Source: Fidelibacterota bacterium REDSEA-S14_B6 (GTDB taxonomy: Bacteria; Fidelibacterota; Marinisomatia; Marinisomatales; S15-B10). From it: 6,835 nt of DNA. The position numbers were made by a program, and so were the translations under genes. Where the stretch lies: the NCBI GenBank assembly GCA_001626655.1, contig LUOC01000108.1, positions 1-6,835 on the forward strand, in the 5' to 3' direction. The notes under the pieces are model-generated. The model did no database searches. It saw only the letters and a list, made by a program, of their open reading frames with translations, and was not told where the DNA came from. This document shows, one piece after another, positions 1-5,568 of the stretch (the stretch's first letter is position 1; each line of letters begins with the position of its first letter).

Positions 1-18
1 TAGCTGTCCCCTTCACTC

Positions 19-36
19 ACCGGCGAGGGGGCCGGT
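19..36. other. GC-rich hairpin downstream of higA
   Basis: Perfect 6-bp inverted repeat ACCGGC / GCCGGT with loop GAGGGG, located 13 bases past the higA stop. Read in the higA direction it is not followed by a T-tract, so it is a poor intrinsic terminator. Read on the plus strand it is followed only by TTTG. It may protect the 3' end of the higBA transcript or belong to a neighbour outside the window. Confidence 0.3.
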
Positions 37-48
37 TTGTGAAACGCG

Positions 49-459
49 CTACAGAAACACCGCCGGTGAGACGTGAAACTTTTCAGCCAGCGCCTGAACC
101 TGACGTCTGTTCAACTGCCGTTTTCCGTTCAGGATTTCGGAGACCACACCCTGACTGCCAATCTCTTTCATATCCTTCTGCTTAAAGCCGTGTTCATCCA
201 TCAGCATTTTCAGTGCGGAAACGGAGTCTCCAGAGTGAGCGGGAACATTGAGTTCCTCATACACTTCGATCAGCCGGCCCACCGTTTCCATGAGCGCCGC
301 CAGAGGATGGGCTTGGTCGTTGCCCACCTCATCAATCAGACTGTCCAGAAAACGGACCATTCTGCCGTACTGGGCTTTCGAGTGCGGAACAGACAGCATA
401 TCCTTCACACTTGGCCAAGCCTTGGTGATTTGATTCAGTTGCGATTCCGATGGCCTCAT
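49..459 (-). CDS. higA: HigA-type antitoxin, helix-turn-helix protein
   Basis: Predicted 136-residue DNA-binding antitoxin that should neutralise the HigB toxin encoded just upstream and repress the operon. The C-terminal half (about residues 80-136) is an XRE/Cro-type helix-turn-helix domain, recognisable by LMDEHGFKQKDM, the recognition-helix region GSQGVVSEILNGKRQL and the ending FHVSPAVFL. This matches the layout of E. coli HigA (YgjM), which has similar length and the same ending pattern. The N-terminal half is helical and is where this subgroup contacts its toxin. I place the start at the ATG at 459: it overlaps the higB stop as ATGA and has an AGGA ribosome site six bases upstream. A TTG at 477 would add six residues and is less likely. 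Assignment to the HigA family is secure; activity is inferred from the family and operon. Confidence 0.88.
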   Translation of the reverse strand: MRPSESQLNQITKAWPSVKDMLSVPHSKAQYGRMVRFLDSLIDEVGNDQAHPLAALMETVGRLIEVYEELNVPAHSGDSVSALKMLMDEHGFKQKDMKEIGSQGVVSEILNGKRQLNRRQVQALAEKFHVSPAVFL

Positions 460-752
460 TTCAGATCCTGTTTCCAATTCTCCTTGTCATATTCCGCGTG
501 AGTCAGCACATGGCGGATATAGACGCATTTCGTATTGTAGTGGATGGCCGCAATGAGACGCGCTTTGTTTCCGCTGATATTGAACACTGTGAGATTCTGA
601 ACCGTGTCAGCGCTAGGGAACGTCTTTCTAAGATCATGAAACGAGGCATAATCTGTCTTAGCCATAATTCGATACCAGTTGTCCAAGCCGCTTTTGCAGC
701 CTGGGTGCTCTTGACCAAATTCATTTAGTCGTTTTCTTGTGATGATACGCAA
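456..752 (-). CDS. higB: HigB-type mRNA interferase toxin
   Basis: Predicted 98-residue toxin of the RelE/ParE-fold HigB family, whose members cut mRNA at the ribosome. The sequence has the family pattern: an N-terminal MRIITRKRLNEF helix start, a central VFNISGNKARLIAAIHY strand pair, and the C-terminal CVYIRHVLTHAEYDK segment with the conserved His and Tyr. Length and layout agree with E. coli HigB (YgjN). The toxin gene precedes the antitoxin gene, the usual order for higBA. The start is a TTG at 752, chosen because it aligns with the family N-terminus. There is no good Shine-Dalgarno, and a palindrome sits 8 bases upstream, so translation is probably weak and tightly controlled. No disabling mutation is visible. 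Toxicity is inferred from the family. Confidence 0.87.
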   Translation of the reverse strand: MRIITRKRLNEFGQEHPGCKSGLDNWYRIMAKTDYASFHDLRKTFPSADTVQNLTVFNISGNKARLIAAIHYNTKCVYIRHVLTHAEYDKENWKQDLK

Positions 753-759
753 AGGAATT

Positions 760-776
760 TATCTCAATATGAGATA
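760..776. promoter_or_regulatory. Palindromic operator of higBA
   Basis: Perfect inverted repeat TATCTCA-ATA-TGAGATA (7-bp arms, 3-bp spacer) lying 8 bases upstream of the higB start. Its position, AT-rich arms and size are typical of operators bound by HigA dimers. A TATAAA sequence on the minus strand (790-795) could be the -10 box, which would put the operator at or just after the transcription start. No convincing -35 box is seen. Binding by HigA is inferred. Confidence 0.65.
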
Positions 777-979
777 TTTATCAAGGTCTTTTATATCATG
801 TGCGAACGTCACAATCTGTGATGATTGCTCAAAATGGTACCAACCCTCAGTTGGCTCCCCGTAATTAAGGTTCTCTGCCCTTTTGTTCAGGAGAAAAGAA
901 CGTAAATCCGAAGGCGACAGTCCTCAGCGTGCGCCGTTGCGGGGGAGCCTACAGGACTCTTGTCCCCATCCACCACGAG
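777..979. other. Gene-free spacer with weak inverted repeats
   Basis: No credible gene is seen here. The first part is AT-rich and carries the presumed higBA promoter. Small inverted repeats follow: CCAAC/GTTGG (840-844/850-854) and AGTCCT/AGGACT (919-924/953-958). From about 900 the composition becomes GC-rich and merges into the two strong hairpins at 980-1079, so 900-1079 may be one repeat-like block. Confidence 0.4.
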
Positions 980-1013
980 ATTGCGACGTCCCGATCGAAT
1001 CAGGACTCGCAAT
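980..1013. repeat. First hairpin of a tandem palindromic element
   Basis: Inverted repeat ATTGCGA (980-986) / TCGCAAT (1007-1013), continuing inward as GTCC/GGAC and GAT/ATC around a CGA loop, with one C/A mismatch and one bulged C. The ends resemble the ATTGCGA / TCGCAATGAC motifs seen in dispersed palindromic repeats of many bacteria (recalled, not searched). It lies four bases from the next hairpin, giving a two-hairpin, BIME-like unit. Confidence 0.55.
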
Positions 1014-1017
1014 GACA

Positions 1018-1079
1018 ACAAGAAACGGGAGTCATCACGAGCCTGACGAAGTCGGGCGTCGTGATCCCGTCATTCTTGT
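1018..1079. repeat. Second, long hairpin of the tandem palindromic element
   Basis: A 62-nt imperfect palindrome. The paired blocks are ACAAGAA/TTCTTGT, ACGGG/CCCGT, ATCACGA/TCGTGAT and GCCTGAC/GTCGGGC (one G-U), closing on a GAA triloop at 1048-1050. Only AGTC (1030-1033), G1058 and CA (1071-1072) are unpaired, leaving about 26 base pairs. It has no T-tract and no gene inside. The structure fits a REP/BIME-type or MITE-like mobile repeat, or an RNA-stabilising element ahead of the lipoprotein gene. Confidence 0.6.
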
Positions 1080-1186
1080 CCGATGGCTCCTTGACTAATC
1101 TGACTGATTCTCAAGAACCTGTCAGGTTTGCTTGGCGGGTAACTAACTGTTTGTGTCGGAGACGCCCCGCCCTAAATTTGGCGCCT

Positions 1187-2452
1187 GTGAAGAGTTCACT
1201 TTCAATCCTCTTTTCCGCCCTGATGCTGGCGGGCTGTTCATCCGACGGACAGTTCACCCTCACGGAAAAGAACTACGCAGTATGGCGCGACTACATCACG
1301 CCGCCGGAGAATGAACTGAGGTGGAAGTCGATCCCGTGGCGCACCTCCTTCACGGAAGGGATGGTCGACGCCGACAAGTTTGATAAGCCGCTGCTCCTTT
1401 GGGCAATGAACGGCCACCCCCTGGGGTGCACGTGAGGGAACGGCGTTGCCGGCCGGCGGTCTGTCTGGTCTGATCCCCGACTCATAGAAATCACCCGGGA
1501 GTTCATCCCGGCCACGGACGAGGTGTGGCGCCTCCAGCGTGTGAAGGACTCAGACGCCACCTTTTTTCAAAGCATGGCGAACAAAGGGCACTACCGGGGA
1601 GAGGGGCAGACCCGTCAGGGGATCTACGTCTGCAGCCCCGGCGGCAAGCTCCTCAGCTCCATCAACTCTCTCGATCCTGACAAAGTCCTCGAATCGATCA
1701 AGGGGGGACTTGAGAAGTGGAACAGTCTGCCACCCGCCGATCGAGAGCTGCGCTCACACCAGACGATTGAGCCGGCCCACAGATGGGAAGACAATTATCC
1801 TGCCGGAGGTCTTGTCCTCACCTCGGTGAACACGGACTTGCCCTCCGATCCTCCGCGCACTGAAGAACGGACCGGCCTCTGGAACCTCGACCACGTCTGG
1901 TTCAGCAAGGCCGAAGCGCGGCAGTGGCTCTCCCATGATCCCCGGGAAGGGGACACTTACTCCCCTCCGGTTGAGCTGGCCCATCGGCTGTTCCGCTTCC
2001 ATCTTGTGGACAACGTCCGGGGGCAGACACTCCCCTTCGCGCCCCAGGAGATCAAGGAAGCGGAGCTGACTGTAGAGATCGTGGAGCAGCGCGAATCAGT
2101 GGTAAGCATGCGCATCAGCGGGAGCGCCAGGGCGATCGCCAAGGGCGACTGGCTTCTGGGCGAAAACGACTGGACGCCGAAGCACCCCCTCGATCACGGA
2201 ATGACCAGTGAAATGCTCGGGACGGCGGTGTACGATCTTTCTTCGGATAGCTTTACCGAGTTTGAGGTCGTCGCCATCGGCAAGCGGTACGGACGGACGG
2301 AGAACAACAGCAGGCGAAACGCCCCCGATTCAAGCTATGTGGGATTTCTGTTTACACTCTCCGGTGGCGGGCCGTCAGAGAGAATAGCCCCGGCCTTTGT
2401 CGATATTTACGACGCTGACTGGATCGTCAGCCCCTCGACGGAGTCGCCCTGA
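1187..2452 (+). CDS. Thioredoxin-like lipoprotein, candidate selenoprotein (in-frame UGA = Sec)
   Basis: Read through a single UGA at 1433-1435, this frame encodes 421 residues. Residues 1-17 form a lipoprotein signal peptide ending in the lipobox LAGC (lipid Cys17), so the protein should be membrane-anchored and exported. Residues about 50-190 look thioredoxin-like: KPLLLWAMNGHPLGCT precedes the UGA (residue 83), then VWSDPRLIEITREFIPA matches the helix and strand that usually follow a thioredoxin CxxC, and GIYVCSPGGKLLSSI resembles a later strand region. The redox motif is thus Cys81-Thr-Sec83. Residues about 200-421 form a domain I do not recognise. No other stop interrupts the frame on either side of the UGA, and a SECIS-like stem-loop follows it. 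The start is the GTG at 1187 (TTG at 1178 is possible); no strong ribosome site is seen. The alternative is a nonsense-mutated pseudogene, or a short lipoprotein plus a separate downstream ORF starting near 1523. A redox role is inferred. Confidence 0.72.
1433..1477 (+). promoter_or_regulatory. Recoded UGA codon with candidate bacterial SECIS element
   Basis: The UGA (1433-1435) is followed at once by a stem-loop. The lower stem is GGGA (1436-1439) with UCCC (1474-1477), then comes an asymmetric internal loop. The upper stem is GGCCGG (1451-1456) with CUGGUC (1465-1470), including two G-U pairs. The apical loop is CGGUCUGU (1457-1464). The loop starts 21 nt after the UGA and has a G in its first two positions, as bacterial SECIS models require. 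The GGUCU in the loop recalls the SelB-contacting loop of E. coli fdhF (from memory). An alternative small hairpin, CGGC-GTT-GCCG (1441-1451), competes with it. Confidence 0.6.
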
Positions 2453-2482
2453 GGGCGCTCCGCTTCCCAACTCCCAAAAAGA

Positions 2483-2965
2483 CTACTTCTTACTCTTCCC
2501 CTTCTTGGAGGTCTTTGACTTTTCCGGGACCGGAGCAAACCCCTTGTCAAAGGAAGCGTCCGAAAAGATGAAGGCCATTTTGTCTTCCGCTTTTTCCGTT
2601 TTCCCCTGACAGTTGCCGCAGCAAAAAGTGACCTCCGCCGCCGCCACCTTCACAGCTTTCTTCGGGTTCAACTTTCTCCCTGATAGGGGACAGCTGGTCT
2701 GCATATACTGCCCCGACGCCACGAGCTGGTAGTTCGCCGCCACGGCGAACTTCGCCGAAGCGTCTTCGAAATCGGCCTTGCACCCCTCACAGCAGAAAAA
2801 GACTTTCCCTGCCTTGTAGCTGGTATGCTCACTTTTGTCAACGGCCTCGCCCGAGACAACGCACGTCACATCCGCTTTTTCCTTGTTCTTCTTATCCTTG
2901 TCTCCGGCGCCGAGCGAAAGGGCCGCCGCCAGGATGATGAAGAGGGAAGTACGAAACTGTTTCAT
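2483..2965 (-). CDS. Secreted protein with two YHS/TRASH-like cysteine motifs
   Basis: Predicted 160-residue exported protein. Residues 1-20 are a Sec signal peptide (MKQFRTSLFIILAAALSLGA). Two similar Cys-rich units follow. The first is C35-x2-SG with FCC-x2-C at 57-62, and the second is C92-x2-SG with FCC-x2-C at 114-119. This C-x2-SG ... FCC-x2-C pattern is that of YHS/TRASH-type treble-clef domains, which bind metal ions. The tail after residue 145 is Lys/Ser-rich and low in complexity, as is the linker after the signal peptide. The ATG at 2965 has a good GAGGA ribosome site. It is transcribed away from cutC across a 97-bp gap and converges on the selenoprotein gene with 30 bp between stops. 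A periplasmic metal-binding role (copper would be the first guess) is inferred from the motifs and neighbour only. Confidence 0.75.
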   Translation of the reverse strand: MKQFRTSLFIILAAALSLGAGDKDKKNKEKADVTCVVSGEAVDKSEHTSYKAGKVFFCCEGCKADFEDASAKFAVAANYQLVASGQYMQTSCPLSGRKLNPKKAVKVAAAEVTFCCGNCQGKTEKAEDKMAFIFSDASFDKGFAPVPEKSKTSKKGKSKK

Positions 2966-2998
2966 CTGCTTTTCCTCGATTAGTTAACGTTCAAAGAG

Positions 2999-3027
2999 AA
3001 CTTAGTGGTTTAATCGGCCACTTTCAA
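2999..3027 (-). promoter_or_regulatory. Weak candidate promoter for the YHS/TRASH-like gene
   Basis: On the minus strand TTGAAA (3022-3027) and TAAGTT (2999-3004) are separated by 17 bp, a plausible sigma-70-like pair. An inverted repeat AGTGG / CCACT (3004-3008 / 3018-3022) falls in the spacer and could be a regulator site. The region also has to drive the divergent cutC. The boxes are imperfect, so this is tentative. Confidence 0.25.
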
Positions 3028-3062
3028 TAATTAACGCCCCTTTCGCCGGGGATGAGAAAAAA

Positions 3063-3701
3063 GTGAAAAAGGACCGTTCAATCATCAGAGAAGCTTGTGT
3101 CGAGACGTGCGAAGAGGCAGTTACGGCTCAGCGGCGCGGCGCTGACAGAATCGAGCTGTGCAGCCGTTTGGATCTGGACGGCGTCACGCCGGAACGGGCA
3201 GTTATGGAAGAGACAGTGGCGTCCCTCTCCATCCCCGTCAAAGTGATGGTTCGTCCCCGAGGCGGCGGTTTTGTCTACGGAGAAGATGAGCTAATCGCCA
3301 TGGAGAAACAGCTTGATCTCTGCAAGTCCCTTGGCGTCAAAGAAGTGGTTTTCGGCCTGTTGAATTCAGATGGGACTGTTGATATAGAGTCCACGGCGAG
3401 GCTGGCGGAGAGGGCCTCTCCCATGGCTGTCACATTTCACAAGGCCATCGACTGTGCCGGCGATATTTTGGAAGAGACAAGTCGTCTGACATCGATACCG
3501 CCGATCTCCAGCATTCTAACCTCCGGCGGCAAACGGACAGCCATGGACGGGAGCGGGACAATCAGGGAGATGTTTCACAGCTTTGGTGATCGTTTCAACA
3601 TCATCGCGGCGGGATCGATTACGGAAGCCAACCTTGATGAAGTCCACAGCACACGCGCTTTCTCACCGATGATCCGTCTGAAATGTGCGAGGGCGTTCTG
3701 A
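3063..3701 (+). CDS. cutC: CutC family protein, C-terminally truncated
   Basis: CutC-family TIM-barrel protein. Family signatures are clear: EACVETCEEA (10-19), RGADRIELC (25-33), VRPRGG (63-68), TFHKAID (124-130), LTSGG (152-156) and IAAGSITEANLDEVHS (181-196). Native similarity stops at about residue 196. The last 16 residues (TRAFSPMIRLKCARAF) are simply the antisense of the convergent HEPN gene, so about 20-30 native residues that usually close the barrel appear lost (my estimate from remembered family lengths). The start is a GTG at 3063; an ATG at 3052 is out of frame and stops at once. CutC was named for copper tolerance in E. coli, but that role has been disputed there, so function remains open. 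It probably folds poorly or acts as a pseudogene. Confidence 0.85.
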   Translation: MKKDRSIIREACVETCEEAVTAQRRGADRIELCSRLDLDGVTPERAVMEETVASLSIPVKVMVRPRGGGFVYGEDELIAMEKQLDLCKSLGVKEVVFGLLNSDGTVDIESTARLAERASPMAVTFHKAIDCAGDILEETSRLTSIPPISSILTSGGKRTAMDGSGTIREMFHSFGDRFNIIAAGSITEANLDEVHSTRAFSPMIRLKCARAF

Positions 3702-3964
3702 TCTTCGCGCTTCAGTTCCAGAACCTGCGCAACCAGATCCACCGCCATGGCATGATGCTCACCGGAACTCCGCACCCCGGCGGCTTTTATGGTGAGAGCA
3801 TCTGTATAGGCGATCGATGAATGGACTATCAGAATGCCAGCCGGCGTCCAGAGGTCGCTCTTCATGTTGTCGGCGGCTGCTTCCATGTTCTGCCCGGCCA
3901 CGGTCAGGAACTCTTTGAACCGCAGACGGTCCACCGATTTCCGGGGGATTTTCTTCGCCGTCAT
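3575..3964 (-). CDS. HEPN-domain protein, C-terminally truncated (toxin partner of MNT gene)
   Basis: The first about 105 residues look like a small helical HEPN protein: FKEFLTVAGQNMEAAADNM, then GILIVHSSIAYTDALTIKAAGVRSSGEHH, then HFRRIIGEKARV. The RSSGEHH stretch could be the R-x4-6-H motif that marks RNase-type HEPN toxins. Native similarity ends near 3650, after EKARV. The remaining 24 or so residues are antisense of cutC, so the usual last helix is missing. The ATG at 3964 overlaps the stop of the nucleotidyltransferase gene as ATGA, which implies coupled translation. HEPN and MNT genes commonly pair as type VII toxin-antitoxin systems, in which the nucleotidyltransferase modifies the HEPN toxin. 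Here the truncation may have disarmed the toxin. Family assignment is by pattern recognition, not search. Confidence 0.68.
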   Translation of the reverse strand: MTAKKIPRKSVDRLRFKEFLTVAGQNMEAAADNMKSDLWTPAGILIVHSSIAYTDALTIKAAGVRSSGEHHAMAVDLVAQVLELKREDQNALAHFRRIIGEKARVLWTSSRLASVIDPAAMMLKRSPKL

Positions 3965-4572
3965 TTTGCCACCCTTTCGTCGCCAGCGATTGTGATATGG
4001 TCAGACAGAATCTCCTTTTTCGTGTCCATGAACGACCTATCCCCTGAGCGCCATTCCCGCAAAGTCATGATGATCGGTGAAAGTGTGATGCCGAATTTTC
4101 TCTGCAGTTTGGCCTGGAGTTTGTCCGTTCGGTGGGCGGCAGATTCCCTCGCCTGTTCACCCTTGACCAGAACAATCAGATCCAGATCGCTCTCCACCGT
4201 ATCGGTAGTCCTCGCCGCACTTCCAAACAGCGCCGCCCAAACAGACGCGCCGTTCAGTTCAATCTTTATAGTCTCTACAATGGCGTTGATCATCCCGCGC
4301 TCACTCTCGAAAAGCGGCGATAGAAACTTGTTTGCCATGTAATGTTCCCTGTTCACCGAATAGAGCCTCACTTTGCCGCTCCCCTGATAGGAGACGACAC
4401 CTATCACCTCCAGCCTTTGCAGGACGAGACGACAGTTGCGGTCATTCATCTTCGCTCTGCGAGATATCTCCCTCCCGCTGATTCCCTCTTTCAGAGGGAA
4501 CAGTACCCTCAGGACAGAGACATGCCCTGGCGTCTGAAACAGCTTCTCTAGTGGTTTTCTAAGGTAGGACAT
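3961..4572 (-). CDS. Winged-helix plus MNT-type nucleotidyltransferase (antitoxin-like)
   Basis: Predicted 203-residue cytoplasmic protein with two parts. Residues about 16-75 form a winged helix-turn-helix: GREISRRAKMNDRNCRLVLQ (33-52), then GVVSYQGSGKVRLYSV. Residues about 100-200 are a minimal nucleotidyltransferase domain with the signature G117-SAAR and the metal-binding S128-DLDL, both intact. The C-terminal ITLSPIIMTLREWRSGD is also typical. Proteins of this layout are usually encoded directly upstream of a HEPN gene, as here (4-base overlap). By analogy with MntA-HepT it may AMPylate or otherwise modify the HEPN partner, while the winged helix controls the operon. The ATG at 4572 has no Shine-Dalgarno, and the predicted leader is only about 10 nt. 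A perfect palindrome lies in the promoter. Domain calls are firm; the reaction is inferred. Confidence 0.82.
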   Translation of the reverse strand: MSYLRKPLEKLFQTPGHVSVLRVLFPLKEGISGREISRRAKMNDRNCRLVLQRLEVIGVVSYQGSGKVRLYSVNREHYMANKFLSPLFESERGMINAIVETIKIELNGASVWAALFGSAARTTDTVESDLDLIVLVKGEQARESAAHRTDKLQAKLQRKFGITLSPIIMTLREWRSGDRSFMDTKKEILSDHITIAGDERVAK

Positions 4573-4589
4573 GGGATAGAAGCATGCGT

Positions 4590-4622
4590 ATTATAGTACT
4601 CATTTGCGTAATATATTACGCA
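4590..4622 (-). promoter_or_regulatory. Promoter and palindromic operator of the MNT-HEPN operon
   Basis: On the minus strand a perfect -10 box TATAAT occupies 4590-4595, which predicts a start near 4583 and a leader of about 10 nt before the ATG at 4572. A perfect 18-bp palindrome TGCGTAATATATTACGCA (4605-4622) covers the place where the -35 box should be, and no good -35 hexamer is present. A degenerate half-site, TGCGTATTA (4585-4593), overlaps the -10 box. The winged-helix protein encoded downstream is the obvious candidate binder, which would make the operon self-regulated. Confidence 0.7.
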
Positions 4623-4869
4623 TATTACTTCCGAATAAGAAGAAGAATTAATGGGGACGCTTCCCTGAGTGCGCCACTGGCACAGCGGTAGGGCGATTTT
4701 GTGGTGTGCCCGGAAGCACGGGGCCACCGCTCTACTTCCGATGAAAGATCGGGAAGTTAAGAGCAGAAAGAAAGAAGCTTAACAGCACTTTCGAAAGGTG
4801 ATTCGTCCTTTCTCGCCAGGCAAATTTCCCTTCCATTGGCCCACGACGCAAGGGGTTTGTAAGGGGAGT
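4623..4869. other. Gene-free structured spacer
   Basis: No coding region is convincing here. The part from 4669 to 4764 is full of short inverted repeats: GTGC/GCAC (4669/4680), GGCACA/TGTGCC (4679-4684/4705-4710) and AGCGGT/ACCGCT (4684-4689/4726-4731). Several are mutually exclusive. They are followed by the stronger hairpin at 4729-4764. The rest (4765-4869) shows no recognisable structure and no terminator for the phosphatase gene that ends at 4870. Confidence 0.4.
4729..4764. other. Strong hairpin in the spacer
   Basis: Stem blocks GCTCT/AGAGC, ACTTCC/GGAAGT and GAT/ATC close on a GAAAG loop. The only interruptions are a bulged G (4751) and a bulged TA (4758-4759), giving about 14 base pairs in 36 nt. 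It is followed by an A-rich run on the plus strand and by GGTGG on the minus strand, so it lacks the T-tract of an intrinsic terminator. It could be a repeat end or a piece of a structured RNA. Confidence 0.45.
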
Positions 4870-5568
4870 TTAGCCGCCCGTTTTCACAGTGAGGTTGTTG
4901 ACACTATTCCCGTCTTTGCCTACCAGTTCTGCCATGATCGTTCCCTCTTCCGCGTTAATGGTGATGAGGCCGAAGTTGTGATCGGTGTAGGTCGGGCCGT
5001 TGATCCTGTACGGTCCCGGTTCCGTGGAAGGATAGGTAGTAGCATTCAGGGGGCTGGAGGTGATCTCGTGGATGGTATTGCCGCCATCTGTGGTAAGGCG
5101 GTAAAGCCCGCCGCGGTGGCGGTCACCGGAAAGGAACAGGACGTTGTCTACGCCAAGCTTATCTAGAAGGTTTGTCATCCGTGTCCGTTCGTGAGGCATC
5201 ATCATCCAACATTCCCACCCGTGGCCCGCCGCCAGAAACTGAACGGACGAAACAATTAACCGAAAATCAGCCGAGGACGACAGTGTCTTCTCCAGCCAGG
5301 CCCACTGAGTTTCCCCGAGCATGGTCTGAGTTGTATCGACTGTGGGAAGATACCGTTCCTTTCCTTCCGCCCCCCAATCGTCCGTTGATGAAAGGCGCCC
5401 CCGAAAGTAGCGGGTGTCAAGATATAAGATCTGAACCATTTTCCCGTTCAGATTGAGTCGTTGTTCACGGTAAAGACCGCGGCGTGTTCTTCGAACGTCA
5501 TCTTTCGGAACCTCCCAGAAATCGAAGAACAGTTGTTCAGATGCCTCCTTATGAGTGTAGTCAGTCAA
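4870..5568 (-). pseudogene. PhoD-like phosphatase, C-terminal fragment
   Basis: This 232-codon frame is the C-terminal two-thirds of a PhoD-type metallophosphatase/phosphodiesterase. Recognisable pieces are TDYTHKEASEQLFFDFWEVP at the start (normally just after the WDDHD metal site), LDTRYFR (50-56), the VSSVQFLAAGHGWECW stretch and the metal-binding LSGDRHRGG (146-154), which corresponds to the family's SGD-x-H motif. It is in a different reading frame from the N-terminal fragment at 5561-5890 and has no real start of its own; a TTG at 5568 is the first possible one. Together the two fragments describe a single former gene. A free-standing product would lack the N-terminal half of the metal site and the signal peptide. 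Confidence 0.82.

Noticed and set aside
73..501. Plus-strand 142-codon reading frame
   Set aside because: It is antisense to higA, which is clearly the real gene by family motifs and operon structure.
883..1098. 71-codon plus-strand reading frame
   Set aside because: It lies over the palindromic hairpins, is rich in Arg and Pro, resembles no protein and has no ribosome site.
1090..1139. TTGACT at 1090-1095 as a -35 box for the selenoprotein gene
   Set aside because: No acceptable -10 hexamer lies 16-18 bp downstream.
1433..1435. Plain nonsense mutation in a decaying lipoprotein gene
   Set aside because: Not excluded, but less likely: the stop is specifically UGA, sits at the redox position, has a SECIS-like stem-loop after it, and the rest of the frame is intact.
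3052..3074. ATG at 3052 as an alternative start for cutC
   Set aside because: It is out of frame with cutC and reaches a stop after four codons.
4669..4764. tRNA-like gene, possibly an unusual tRNA-Sec, suggested by CAGCGGTAGGGC resembling a D-arm
   Set aside because: The D-stem does not pair, the acceptor sequence GTGCGCC has no partner downstream, and there is no TTCRA T-loop.
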